Position numbers and translations under genes: made by a program. 64,000 bases of DNA, taken from NCBI RefSeq assembly GCF_900112355.1, contig NZ_FOLM01000020.1, positions 1 through 64,000 on the forward strand. The letters run 5' to 3'. The notes below the pieces were generated by a model, which saw nothing but the letters and a program-made list of their open reading frames with translations, made no database searches and was not told the origin of the DNA. Below are positions 7,083 through 17,003 of the stretch, in pieces. Each line of letters begins with the position of its first letter. Within the stretch, counting starts at the first letter, position 1. This DNA is from Streptomyces aidingensis. GTDB lineage: Bacteria; Actinomycetota; Actinomycetes; Streptomycetales; Streptomycetaceae.

Positions 7083-8315
7083 GTGCGTATCGCTCCGCTC
7101 AGTCCCGGAGATCCGGAGCGGCTCGGGGACTTCGAACTGCTGGGCCGGATCGGACACGGCGGCATGGGCCAGGTGTATCTGGGAGAGTCGCCCGGTGGTG
7201 AACCGGCCGCCGTCAAGGTGATCCGGCCGGCGGTGGCGGATGCGGAGAGCCGGGAGCGGTTCGCCCAGGAGATCGAGATACTCAAAACGGTCTGGGGTGC
7301 CCGTATCGCCGCCCTCCTCGACGCCGACCCGGAGGCCGACCGCCCGTGGCTGGCCACCGAGTACGTGCCCGGTCCCGACCTGCGCCGCCACGTCGAGCGG
7401 CACGGGCCGCTCCCGGCGGTACTCGCCGCGGCGCTGGGCGCCACCCTCGCCGAGGCCCTGGCAACCGTGCACAAGCAGAAGCTGCTGCACCGGGATCTCA
7501 AGCCCGCCAATATCCTGCTCGGACCCAACGGCCCCAAGATCATCGACTTCGGGCTGGCGGCCTTCACCGAATCGACCGTCTCGCTCACCGCCCCGCACAC
7601 CGTGGTGGGAACCCCGGTGTGCATGGCACCGGAACAGGCGAACGGCGAGCGCCCGCTCGGAGCGGCCGTGGATGTCTACGCCCTGGGCGCCGTCCTGCTC
7701 TTCGCCGCCGCCGGTCACTTCCCCTACCAGGCCGAGCAGGCACACATCGTGTTCGGCATGATCACCGACCCGGATCTGCCGCCGGACCTGTCCGGAGCAC
7801 CGGAGGAACTGCTGCCGCTGCTGACCGAGATGCTGGCGTTCCGGGCGGCGGACCGGCCTTCGCTGCCCACGGTCGTCCGGCGCTGCCGCGCCCTTATCGA
7901 GGCGCAGGGCCTGACCGTGGCCGAGGCCCGCCGCCGCCTCACCGCGTTCACCGCCGCACCCGGTACGGCCGGCCAGGCCGTACCGGCGCCTGCCGTGCCC
8001 GGAGCCGGGGAATCCGGTCCCGGGACGCCTGTTCCCCCCTCGTCCTCGTCCTTCCCCTCCTCCCCCGCGCTGCCGGCGCCGCCGCTACCGCAACAGGGCG
8101 ACCCGACCGGCACGGCCGTACCCCCGGCCCCGGCCCCGCCCCCGGCTTCCGCACAGGTGCCGCTCCCGCCGGGCAACCCCGGTCACCCGCCGGGCGGCCG
8201 GCCCTCGTCCGCCCGGCACGGCCGCCCCGGAACATCGGACCTGCGACACTCCCGCGAGGCCCGGCGGGCCGCCCGGGAACTGCGCGAGGCGTACGCCGCC
8301 GGTGCCGCCTTCTGA
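7083..8315 (+). CDS. PASTA-less Ser/Thr protein kinase
   Basis: The GTG at 7083 has GGGGAGG (7070-7076) six bases upstream. The 410-aa protein has a complete Hanks-type kinase domain: Gly-rich loop GRIGHGGMGQVYLG (about 21-34), the AVKVI lysine (about 45), catalytic loop HRDLKPAN (about 136-143), DFG, and APEQAN (about 182). The C-terminal 130 residues are Pro/Ala/Ser-rich linker ending in a basic Arg/Ala helix. No transmembrane helix or PASTA repeat is present, so it is probably cytoplasmic. It lies 126 bp upstream of the DrmD-like gene on the same strand. Kinases accompany some Streptomyces phage-defence loci (PglW), so a link is possible but unproven. Confidence 0.85.
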   Translation: MRIAPLSPGDPERLGDFELLGRIGHGGMGQVYLGESPGGEPAAVKVIRPAVADAESRERFAQEIEILKTVWGARIAALLDADPEADRPWLATEYVPGPDLRRHVERHGPLPAVLAAALGATLAEALATVHKQKLLHRDLKPANILLGPNGPKIIDFGLAAFTESTVSLTAPHTVVGTPVCMAPEQANGERPLGAAVDVYALGAVLLFAAAGHFPYQAEQAHIVFGMITDPDLPPDLSGAPEELLPLLTEMLAFRAADRPSLPTVVRRCRALIEAQGLTVAEARRRLTAFTAAPGTAGQAVPAPAVPGAGESGPGTPVPPSSSSFPSSPALPAPPLPQQGDPTGTAVPPAPAPPPASAQVPLPPGNPGHPPGGRPSSARHGRPGTSDLRHSREARRAARELREAYAAGAAF

Positions 8316-8441
8316 CCACGCCGCGGTACCCCCGCACGCACCCGCACACCGGCTTGACCGGCATGTCCGTCCCCGGCAAGGGTGTCCTGGCACCCCGCCG
8401 CACGCAGACGCCGGCAGACACCAGCAGACAGGAGACCACGG

Positions 8442-11400
8442 GTGACCGCCCAGCAGACCGCCACCGCCGTCCCGGCCGGTACCCACGGGCCCGAGGAGGC
8501 CCAGTACCCGCCGGGCGCGCAGATCCTCGTGCGCGACGAGGAGTGGCTGGTGCGCAATGTCCGGCGTACCCCGCACGACGGCGACCGCATCGAGGCCGTC
8601 GGCGTCAGTGAGTTCGTCCGCGACCAGGAAGCCGTCTTTCTCACCGGGCTGGAGCCGGTCGAGCTGCTGGACCCGGCCAGGACCGAGCTGATTCCCGACG
8701 ACTCCCCCCACTTCCGCCGCTCCCGCCTCTTCCTGGAGGCGGTGCTGCGCAAGACCCCGCTGCCGCAGTCCGAGCGGGGCCTGGCCCTGGCCGATTCCTT
8801 CCTGCTCGACCCCCTCCCCTACCAGCGCCGCCCCGCGCAACTCGCGCTGTCCGGCCGCAACCTGCGCCCCCGGCTGCTCATCGCCGACGTGGTGGGCCTG
8901 GGCAAGACGCTGGAGATCGGGCTGATCCTGGCCGAACTGATCCGGCGCGGGCGCGGCGACCGCATCCTTGTCGTCACCCCGCAGCATGTGCTGGAGCAGT
9001 TCCAGCACGAGCTGTGGACCCGCTTCGCCATCCCGCTGATCCGGCTCGACTCGGTGGGCATCGAGCGCATCCAGCGGGAGATCCCGGCCGGCCGCAACCC
9101 GTTCGCCACCTTCAAGCGGGTCATCGTCTCGATCGACACCCTGAAGAACGCCGACCAGTACCGGCACCATCTGGACCGCATCCGCTGGGACGCCGTGGTC
9201 TTCGACGAGTCCCACAACCTGATCAACCGTGGCTCGCTGCGCAACCAGCTCGCCCAGCTCCTCGCCCCGCGCACCGACGCACTGATCCTGGCCTCCGCCA
9301 CCCCGCACAACGGCGACGCCCGCTCCTTCGCCGAGCTGATCTCCCTCCTCGACCCGGCGGCCATCCGCGACCCCGAGCACTACCGGGCCAAGGACATCGA
9401 GCACCTCTTCATCCGGCGCACCAAGATCAGCCCCGAGGTGCGTGAGCAGATGAAGGGCCAGTGGGCCGACCGCGGCCCGAGCCGTTCCGTGCACTGCCCG
9501 GCCACCCCGGCCGAGGAACGCGTCTTCGAGGAGCTGACGGGACACTGGCTGCCGCCGGACGAACCCGACACCGCCCCGGGCGCGGCCCCGGGGCCGCCCG
9601 GCGGTCGCCGGACCTCGGTGAGCGGGAGCCGTCTGTTCCCCTACACCCTTCTCAAGTCCTTCCTCTCCTCCCACGTCGCCCTGGCGGCGACCGTCGCCAC
9701 CCGCATCCGCACGCTGCGCGCCCAGCAGCGCGGCACCGGCCCGGAGGGCGAGGGCCCCCCGGCCGTCGCCGCCGAACTGGCCGCGCTGGAACGGCTGCGC
9801 GAGCTGGCCGGGGACATGACCGAGGCCGACTCCGCCAAGTTCCGGCTGCTGGTGGAGCAGCTCAGGGAGATCGGCGTCGGCCCCGGCAGCGACACCCGGG
9901 CCGTGGTCTTCTCCGAACGGGTGCAGACCCTGGAATGGCTGCGCCGCACCGTCCCCGCCGCGCTCGGCTTCCGGGGCCGGGCGGCCGAGAGGGCGGCCCG
10001 CGTCATGCACGGCGGCCTGTCCGACGAGCAGCAGATGCAGTGCGTGGAGGACTTCGGTCTGGCCGACAACCCGGTCCGCATCCTGTTCACCGGTGATGTC
10101 GCCTCCGAGGGCGTCAACCTGCACCGCCAGTGCCACCAGCTCATCCACTACGACGTGCCCTGGTCACTGATCCGCATCGAGCAGCGCAACGGCCGTATCG
10201 ACCGCTACGGCCAGGACCGTCCGCCGCAGTTCCGCGCCCTGATCCTGACCAGCGAGGTGCCCGGGGCGAAGGACGACCGGACGGTCGCCGAGCGGCTGCT
10301 GGAGCGGGAGGACGAGGCCCACCGCTCGCTGGGCACGGCGGAGGCCGTGTCCGGCCTGTACCGGGCGGAGGCCGAGGAGAAGTCCCTGATCCAGGACCTG
10401 CTGCGCGGCCGGACGGTTGACGAGTCCCTCGCCGCCCGGACCCCGGGCACCTCCGGCGGGGGTGCGGACGCGACGGACGCCGCCGACGACTTCCTCGCCG
10501 AGTTCTTCGGCTCGGTCGGCGACACCGATCCCGCGCCCGGCCCGGAGGGCGGCGCCGCCCACGCCGCGTCGCCCCCGCCCGCCCCGGCGCACGCCGACGT
10601 TCCCCGGCTCTTCGCCGACACCCGCGAGTTCCTCGACGAGGCACTGCGCGAGATCTACCCCGACGCCGCCGACCGGCTGGACTTCTCCCGCGATCCCGAC
10701 TCCGGCCTGCTCTCCTTCCGTCCGCCCACCGATTTGCTGCACCGGATGAAGGCCCTGCCGCCGGACTACCGGCGCGAACAGCGCCTGCACGAGCGCCTGC
10801 TGGTCACCTTCAACCGCCGCCTCGCCGAGCAGGCCCTGCTCCGCGCCCGTCAGTCCTCCGATTCGAGCTGGCCGGACATCTCCCTGCTGACCGACCTCCA
10901 CCCGGTGGTGGAGTGGCTGACCGACAAGGTGCTGGTCCGCCTCGGCCGGCAGCAGGCCCCGGTCGTCACCGCCGACGTGCCCTCCCCCGCCTACCTGGTC
11001 CAGGGCGTCTACGCCAACGCCTTCGGCCGCCCGACCGTGGTGAAGTGGATGGCCGTCACCGGCATTGCCGGCTCGCCGGGCGGCGTCGCCTCCGTCCCCG
11101 AGGTCACCGACGACATGGTCGGCCTGCTGCGCAGGGCCGGGATCGGCCCCGGCATGGCAAACCCGCAGCACCGCCACGATCTGGACCGGCTGGGCCGGGC
11201 CGTCCCGGCGGCGCTCACCGCCGCCGAAAGCTTCCTGGACCGGCACCGGGACCAGTGGGACGAGGCCCTGCGCGGACCGATCGAGCAGTACAAGCAGCGC
11301 CTGGGCGCATGGGAGCAGCCCACCCTGGCGGGCGGCCAGACCAAGAAGAACCTCGCGGGCCTGGCCGACTCGCTGCTGACCACCGGCCGCCCGATGCTCC

Positions 11401-11495
11401 GCCTCCTCGCCGTCCTGGCCCCGCCGCCCGACTCCGACACCACCGCCGATGCCGTCGCCGACGCCCGCCGCCTGCCGGAGGACCCCGCACGATGA
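8442..11495 (+). CDS. drmD: SNF2-family helicase, DrmD-like (DISARM)
   Basis: The GTG at 8442 has AGGAGA about six bases upstream; the frame is open to 8382 without a ribosome site. The protein has 1017 aa. It is a two-lobe SF2 translocase of the SNF2 class: motif I DVVGLGKT (about 148-155), motif II DESH (about 255, in VVFDESHNL), motif III ASATPHNGD, and C-terminal lobe motifs DVASEGVNLHRQ and QRNGRIDRYGQ (about 580-590), followed by a long helical C-terminus. This is the SWI/SNF-like ATPase paired with a large adenine methyltransferase in class 1 DISARM. The downstream methyltransferase overlaps it as ATGA, supporting a joint role. A generic RapA/SNF2 restriction helicase is the alternative. 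The core drmA, drmB and drmC genes are not adjacent. Confidence 0.8.
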   Translation: MTAQQTATAVPAGTHGPEEAQYPPGAQILVRDEEWLVRNVRRTPHDGDRIEAVGVSEFVRDQEAVFLTGLEPVELLDPARTELIPDDSPHFRRSRLFLEAVLRKTPLPQSERGLALADSFLLDPLPYQRRPAQLALSGRNLRPRLLIADVVGLGKTLEIGLILAELIRRGRGDRILVVTPQHVLEQFQHELWTRFAIPLIRLDSVGIERIQREIPAGRNPFATFKRVIVSIDTLKNADQYRHHLDRIRWDAVVFDESHNLINRGSLRNQLAQLLAPRTDALILASATPHNGDARSFAELISLLDPAAIRDPEHYRAKDIEHLFIRRTKISPEVREQMKGQWADRGPSRSVHCPATPAEERVFEELTGHWLPPDEPDTAPGAAPGPPGGRRTSVSGSRLFPYTLLKSFLSSHVALAATVATRIRTLRAQQRGTGPEGEGPPAVAAELAALERLRELAGDMTEADSAKFRLLVEQLREIGVGPGSDTRAVVFSERVQTLEWLRRTVPAALGFRGRAAERAARVMHGGLSDEQQMQCVEDFGLADNPVRILFTGDVASEGVNLHRQCHQLIHYDVPWSLIRIEQRNGRIDRYGQDRPPQFRALILTSEVPGAKDDRTVAERLLEREDEAHRSLGTAEAVSGLYRAEAEEKSLIQDLLRGRTVDESLAARTPGTSGGGADATDAADDFLAEFFGSVGDTDPAPGPEGGAAHAASPPPAPAHADVPRLFADTREFLDEALREIYPDAADRLDFSRDPDSGLLSFRPPTDLLHRMKALPPDYRREQRLHERLLVTFNRRLAEQALLRARQSSDSSWPDISLLTDLHPVVEWLTDKVLVRLGRQQAPVVTADVPSPAYLVQGVYANAFGRPTVVKWMAVTGIAGSPGGVASVPEVTDDMVGLLRRAGIGPGMANPQHRHDLDRLGRAVPAALTAAESFLDRHRDQWDEALRGPIEQYKQRLGAWEQPTLAGGQTKKNLAGLADSLLTTGRPMLRLLAVLAPPPDSDTTADAVADARRLPEDPAR

Positions 11496-14400
11496 CCTAC
11501 GACTCCCTGGTGAACCGCGGCGACTACTTCTCCGCCCACTACCTCGCCGAGATCCTGCCCAAGGACCTCAAGTCCGGTCTGCTGGCCGCCTGGAAGGAGC
11601 GCGAGGAGACCGCCGCCGCGGCTGCCGCCCGCGCAGGCGAAGCGGCCAAGGTGCAGGCGGAGGCCGGGCCGGAAGCGGAGCAGGCGGCGGAGGCGGAGGC
11701 CGAGGGCCTGCCGGTCACTCCCCGCGCCGGGCTGCGCGAACTGCGCCGCGCGTACTTCCGCTCCCGCGCGTTCTTCGCCCAGCCGGCGGCGGACGCCGAG
11801 GCCGCCGGTGACGACAGCACCGCCACCGCCTCGGCCTCCCGCACCGCCGCCCTCGCCGCCGACGACGCCGCCACCTACGACAATCCGCGCTGGCGCGAAC
11901 GCGTCACCGCCCTCAACTCCTCGGTGCTGCGCGCCCTGGGCTACGACGCCAAGCCGCAGACCCTCACCGTGCGCCGGGCCGACCAGGAGCACGAGGTACG
12001 GGTGGCGCACGCCGAACCGGGCCTGGTCGCCCTGGACTGCGGCTGGGCCGCCGAGCCGGACGACGCCCTGGACCCGCAGGGACCCGGCCGTCTCCTCCAC
12101 CCGCTCGTCCTGGACGCCCAGACCACCCTGGCCACCGGCTCCAAACTGGCCTCGCACCTTTTCGCCTCCGAGGACCCGCCCCGCTACGTCCTGCTGCTCA
12201 CCGGCGGCGTCCTGGTGCTGGCCGACCGCGCGGTATGGGGCGAGGGCCGCTATCTGGCCGTCTCCCTGGACACCGCGCTGGAGCGCAACGACACCAAGGC
12301 GGGCGGCGAACTCGACACCATCGCGGCCCTGTTCGGCGCCGACTCGCTCCGGACCCCGGAGGAGGGCGGCGAGAACCCGCTCGCCACCCTCGTCGACAAA
12401 TCGGCCAAGCACGCGGTCGGCGTCTCCGGCGAGCTGCGCGACGGACTGCGCCTGTCCGTCGAACTGATCGCCAACGAGGTACTGGACCGCATCCGCGAAG
12501 CCGGCGTCCAGCCCGGACAGGTCAAGGAACTCCCCGAGCTGGGCCGCCAGCTCACCCGCGATTCACTGCGCTACCTCTACCGCATCCTCTTCCTGCTCTA
12601 CGCCGAGGCCCGCCCCGAGCTGGGCATCCTGCCCTCGGACTACCCCGAGTACCAGCAGGGATACGGCATGGCCCGGCTCGGCGAACTCGTCGCCGAACAC
12701 CCGGTTCTCGTCGGCGACAAGACCCGGCGCGGCTTCCACCTGTACGACTCCCTGGACCTGCTCTTCACCAAGGTCCAGCAGGGCCACCGCCCGCGCCGCA
12801 CCCACGGCGAGGCCGCCGAGGCCGTCACCGGCTCCGAAGACCTGGGCCTGCGCTTCGAGCCCCTGCACTCCACCCTCTTCGACGCGTCCTCCATCCAGCT
12901 CATCGGCCGCGCCTCGGTCCCCGACCCGCGCGTGGACGAGGACGAGAACGGCGAGCCCCGCCATCTCGACACCCGGCTGCGGAACGAAACCCTCCACCGG
13001 GTGCTCCGGCACCTGATGATCGCCAAGGGGAGGAAGGGCGAACGCGGCGGCTTCATCTCCTACGCCCAGCTCGGCATCAACCAGCTCGGCGCGGTGTACG
13101 AGGGCCTGATGTCCTACACGGGCTTCATCGCGGACGAGGAACTCTACGAGGTCGCCAAGAACGGCGACCCCAAGGACGGCTCCTGGCTCGTCCCGGCCTC
13201 CAAGGCCGACGAGTACCCCGACTCGGTGCGCGTGATGCGCCGCGACGAGGACACGGGGGCTGAGGTATGGGTGCGGTACGCCCCGGGCTCGTTCGTCTAC
13301 CGGCTCTCCGGCCGCGACCGCCAGACCTCCGCCTCCTACTACACCCCGGAGTCCCTGACCCGGGTCACAGTCCAGCTCGCCCTGCAACACCGCCTGGACC
13401 AGGACGGCGAAACCACCCCGGCCCGGGAACTCCTCGACTGGAAGATCTGCGAGCCCGCTCTGGGCTCGGGCGCGTTCCTCAACGAGGCCATCAACCAGGT
13501 GGCCGCCGAGTACCTGCGCCGCCGCCAGACCGAGCTGGGCACCACGATCGACACCGAGCGGTACGCGGTGGAACTCCAGAAGGTCAAGGCGTACATCGCG
13601 CTGCACAACTGCTACGGCGTGGACCTCAACGACACGGCCGTCGAGCTCGCCGAGGTCTCCCTCTGGCTCAACACGATGCACCCGGGCATGGAGGCCCCCT
13701 GGTACGGGCTCCACCTGCGACGCGGCAACTCCCTCATCGGCGGCCGGCGCGAGGTCTACCCGCCGGAGAAGCTCAGGAAGGCCGCCTGGCTCGGCACCAC
13801 CCCGGAGCGCTTCCCACTTTCCGAGGCGGCGGGCGGCCTCCCCACCACCACGACCGAGTCCAAGACCCGCAGCGGCACCTTCCGCACGGTGACGGAGAAC
13901 GCCGTCCACCACTTCCTCCTCCCCGCGAAGGAGTGGGGCGCCGTCGCGGCCGAGAAGGAAGCCAAGGCCCTCGCCCCCGAGGACGCCAAGAAGCTGGCCG
14001 CCTGGCGCAAGGCCATCACCCGCACCCCGACCGCGAAGCAGTCCGAACGCCTCCAGGGCCTCGCCCGCCGCGTCGAGTACCTGTGGAAGCTCGTCGTCCG
14101 CCGCCTGGAGATCTCCGAACGGGACATCTCCCGCCGCATCGACGTGTGGGGGGCCGAGGACGACTGGCTCCGCAGCCCCAAGGTGGCCGTCCAGCGCGAC
14201 GAAGTCCGCGCCGAGCTGGAAGCACCGGACACCCCCTACTGGCGGCTCAAGACCCTGATGGACGCCTGGTGCGCCCTGTGGTTCTGGCCCGTCCAGGACG
14301 CCGCCCTCCTCGACGGCTCCGCCGAGGTCTACAAGCGCGCCACGCCCCTCCCCCTCACCCCTCAGCTCGCCGACCCAGCCCCCGAGACGGAGCCGGCCGA

Positions 14401-16693
14401 CGCCCTCCCCCTCACCTGGGAATCCGAAGCCCTCCCCGGCCTCGCCCCCGACAACGAACAGCTCACCCTCACCCCACCCACCCCCCGCAAACGCCCCTCA
14501 ACCCGCCGCAACCTCAACCCCCGCGACCGCAAGGCCACCCCCCTGGCCACCCTCGACGACTGGCTCACCTTCGCCGAAGCCCTCGTCGGAACCCACGACG
14601 TCCCGCGCGATTCCCTGGTCTCCCACTTCGAGAACCTGACGGAACTGTCCACCTACGAGGACGACCTCCCTGCCCTCATGGGCATGGAAGCCGCCCACCA
14701 CCTCGAAGGACACTTCCCCTGGACCTCAACAGCCAAGGACATCACCGACCGCCAAGGCTTCTTCCATTGGGAACTAGAGTTTGCTTACATCTTTGCCAAC
14801 TATGGCGGCTATGATCTCCAAGTCGGCAACCCTCCATGGGTTCGCCCTCGCTGGCAAGAGGACGTAGTTCTGGCAGAGGCCGAGCCATGGTTTTCCCTCA
14901 CCGAAAAGTCCACTATTGCAGAGTGGAGACTACGCAAGACGGAGACGCTGCACCGTAATAATGGTGCAGCACTTGCCTACTTCACCCAGGAACTGACCAC
15001 GAATTCTGGCATGACGGCATACCTGGGAAATGGCACAACCTACCCCCTCCTGGTCGGCACACACCCAGACCTGTATAGGGCGTTTATGTGCAAGACTTGG
15101 TCCAACTGCAACTTCCAGGGAATCACCGGACTAATTCATTCCGATACACACTTCGGAGGCATCAAGGAAGGCCCTCTCCGTGAAGCGACTTACAAACGCC
15201 TCCGTTTTCACGCTCATTACTGGAACCAGAGGCACATCTTTAGCGAGAACAAGGAAACCCTGCAGTTCTCAATGAACATCTATGGGCGTAAACAGCGTCC
15301 ACATTTCCCTCACGCAAGTTTGCTGTTTGCCCCTGAAACACTGACTGCTTCCCTAGATCATTCGGGCTCGGGAGACCTGCCAGGAATCAAACACAAAGGA
15401 TCTTGGGACGTTCGACCACACCGCGCCCGTCTGGTGACAGTCAATCTCAATCGCTTGAAGGAATGGAATAGACTCACGACGGGAGGAGTCTCACCTGACA
15501 GGGAGGCACCGCTTCTCTATCCCGTGACAGCAGAGGAGGAAGGGGCGATCTCTTCACTGTCACAAGCGACGGAGCGCGTGGGATCACACCAACCCCATAT
15601 CAGCCCTGGGTATCATGAAGCCACTGGAAAACAGGAAGGATATATCCGTTGGGAATCGAGTACACCGCAACGCCTCGAAGAAGTGATTCTCCAAGGGCCC
15701 CACTTCGGGATCGCAACGCCTTTTGAGAAGCAACCAAACTCACCACTCCGAAACCGGAACGACTATACCGACTGGGACCTTACATCTCTACCAAGAAACG
15801 CCATTCCGCGAACCAATTACCTACGTGCCTGTGAACTGAATCGCTTCCTTGGTGCACAGGTCCGTTGGAATGGTCAGCCATACACAAATTTCTTTCGCCT
15901 GGCATGGCGCGTGATGATCCCGATGGACACAGAGAGAAGCCTTTCTGCCGCTTTGCTCCCACCTGGCCCTGCTCACGTACACACCGTTCATTCAATGGCG
16001 CTGCCCACAAATCACCTCACTGCACTCTGTGCTGGTTTTTGGGCTGCTCTTCCCTTGGACTACTTGCTGCGCATCACCCGACGGAGGCACCTCCAAGTCA
16101 GTGAAGCTCGCATGATGCCCATGCCCTTGCCTGACCACCCCTTGGAGAGCGCACTCCTTCTACGAATCCTACGACTGAACTGCCTTACTGAAGCTTATTC
16201 CCCACTATGGAGTGAGCTCTACCGACAGGACTGGCGAACCGATGAGCAGTGGGCCTATCACTGGCCCACGATCAGTCCTCTATCAGACGGTCTCGGACCC
16301 GTATGGGAGTACGACACACCCCTTAGGACTGAATTCGAGCGCCGGGCGGCACTGATTGAGATTGACTCCCTTGTTGCAGTATGGCTCGGCATCACATCGG
16401 AGCAATTGATCACCATCTATAAAACCCACTACTACATCCTTGCCCAAAGAGATGAGGAAATCTACTTTGACGCACAAGGGCGAAGGATTGCCGGAAACCA
16501 TCACTCTTATGGGCACGGACAGAGGAAGGAAACCTATTCGGAGCTCCTAGCCCATCTGGCCGATCCGAGTAATATTCCGCCACCGTCCGGCTACATGGCC
16601 CCTTTTTACAAAGCTGACCGAGAGGCTGAGATGCGTGCTACACACGCCCACTTTCAGGGCCTGATGGACAGCAGAGAGGCGACTAATTGCTGA
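11492..16693 (+). CDS. drmMI: Giant Eco57I/PglX-class DNA adenine methyltransferase (DrmMI-like)
   Basis: 1733 aa; the ATG at 11492 overlaps the drmD stop. The SAM-binding motif EPALGSGAFLNEA (about 652) is followed by a motif II-like region (GVDLNDTAVELAEVSLWLNTM trimmed: GVDLNDTAVELAEV), and the catalytic motif IV NPPW lies near residue 1111, the form typical of N6-adenine methylation by type IIG/PglX-like enzymes. The long N-terminal part (1-600) is of uncertain function. From about 14,765 (residue about 1091) to the end, base composition and codon choice change sharply: a 60-base line at 14,521 is 73 % GC, against 52 % at 14,881 and 58 % at 15,001. The C-terminal part probably contains the target-recognition domain and was likely acquired by recombination. 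It may mark self DNA for the DISARM-like helicase. Confidence 0.85.
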   Translation: MTYDSLVNRGDYFSAHYLAEILPKDLKSGLLAAWKEREETAAAAAARAGEAAKVQAEAGPEAEQAAEAEAEGLPVTPRAGLRELRRAYFRSRAFFAQPAADAEAAGDDSTATASASRTAALAADDAATYDNPRWRERVTALNSSVLRALGYDAKPQTLTVRRADQEHEVRVAHAEPGLVALDCGWAAEPDDALDPQGPGRLLHPLVLDAQTTLATGSKLASHLFASEDPPRYVLLLTGGVLVLADRAVWGEGRYLAVSLDTALERNDTKAGGELDTIAALFGADSLRTPEEGGENPLATLVDKSAKHAVGVSGELRDGLRLSVELIANEVLDRIREAGVQPGQVKELPELGRQLTRDSLRYLYRILFLLYAEARPELGILPSDYPEYQQGYGMARLGELVAEHPVLVGDKTRRGFHLYDSLDLLFTKVQQGHRPRRTHGEAAEAVTGSEDLGLRFEPLHSTLFDASSIQLIGRASVPDPRVDEDENGEPRHLDTRLRNETLHRVLRHLMIAKGRKGERGGFISYAQLGINQLGAVYEGLMSYTGFIADEELYEVAKNGDPKDGSWLVPASKADEYPDSVRVMRRDEDTGAEVWVRYAPGSFVYRLSGRDRQTSASYYTPESLTRVTVQLALQHRLDQDGETTPARELLDWKICEPALGSGAFLNEAINQVAAEYLRRRQTELGTTIDTERYAVELQKVKAYIALHNCYGVDLNDTAVELAEVSLWLNTMHPGMEAPWYGLHLRRGNSLIGGRREVYPPEKLRKAAWLGTTPERFPLSEAAGGLPTTTTESKTRSGTFRTVTENAVHHFLLPAKEWGAVAAEKEAKALAPEDAKKLAAWRKAITRTPTAKQSERLQGLARRVEYLWKLVVRRLEISERDISRRIDVWGAEDDWLRSPKVAVQRDEVRAELEAPDTPYWRLKTLMDAWCALWFWPVQDAALLDGSAEVYKRATPLPLTPQLADPAPETEPADALPLTWESEALPGLAPDNEQLTLTPPTPRKRPSTRRNLNPRDRKATPLATLDDWLTFAEALVGTHDVPRDSLVSHFENLTELSTYEDDLPALMGMEAAHHLEGHFPWTSTAKDITDRQGFFHWELEFAYIFANYGGYDLQVGNPPWVRPRWQEDVVLAEAEPWFSLTEKSTIAEWRLRKTETLHRNNGAALAYFTQELTTNSGMTAYLGNGTTYPLLVGTHPDLYRAFMCKTWSNCNFQGITGLIHSDTHFGGIKEGPLREATYKRLRFHAHYWNQRHIFSENKETLQFSMNIYGRKQRPHFPHASLLFAPETLTASLDHSGSGDLPGIKHKGSWDVRPHRARLVTVNLNRLKEWNRLTTGGVSPDREAPLLYPVTAEEEGAISSLSQATERVGSHQPHISPGYHEATGKQEGYIRWESSTPQRLEEVILQGPHFGIATPFEKQPNSPLRNRNDYTDWDLTSLPRNAIPRTNYLRACELNRFLGAQVRWNGQPYTNFFRLAWRVMIPMDTERSLSAALLPPGPAHVHTVHSMALPTNHLTALCAGFWAALPLDYLLRITRRRHLQVSEARMMPMPLPDHPLESALLLRILRLNCLTEAYSPLWSELYRQDWRTDEQWAYHWPTISPLSDGLGPVWEYDTPLRTEFERRAALIEIDSLVAVWLGITSEQLITIYKTHYYILAQRDEEIYFDAQGRRIAGNHHSYGHGQRKETYSELLAHLADPSNIPPPSGYMAPFYKADREAEMRATHAHFQGLMDSREATNC

Positions 16694-16823
16694 TCGGCAG
16701 CAGTTTGCCTCCCAAGAACTGAAACGATCAGGACCGCTCCCGGCAGCTCCAACTAATTCACTCACCCCCTCCGGTACTAACTAACTGACGCCCAGCGCAG
16801 TGCATTCGCGGGCAGGAGTAGTG

Positions 16824-17003
16824 TCAGCGGACGAGGTTGACGAACGCCTGCCATGCGGCGTTCGGGATTATGAGATCAGCACCCTCCGGATCCTTGCTAT
16901 CGCGGACGGGCACAGATTCCATGACATCGTCCCGGACTTCAAGGCAGCCGTTTTCAACGCCGCTATACGACGACTTGCGCCAGGTGCCGCTATTCTGCTG
17001 CAT
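16824..17003 (-). CDS. DUF397 family protein
   Basis: 59 aa starting at the ATG at 17003. It has the DUF397 signature throughout: WRKSSYSGVENGCLEV near the N-terminus, then VPVRDSKDPEG and the C-terminal AAWQAFV. DUF397 proteins are actinobacterial partners of XRE regulators in whiJ-type loci that influence development and antibiotic production. The gene overlaps the end of the XRE gene by 14 nt, so the two are translated together. The 130-bp gap on its 3' side, before the methyltransferase gene end, holds nothing I can identify. Confidence 0.9.
   Translation of the reverse strand: MQQNSGTWRKSSYSGVENGCLEVRDDVMESVPVRDSKDPEGADLIIPNAAWQAFVNLVR

Noticed and set aside
6914..7201. 95-codon plus-strand frame before the kinase
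   Set aside because: Overlaps the kinase start in another frame, has its AAGGAG abutting the ATG and gives low-complexity protein.
8442..16693. Complete DISARM locus
   Set aside because: Only DrmD- and DrmMI-like genes are contiguous. No PLD-family DrmC was seen anywhere in the window.
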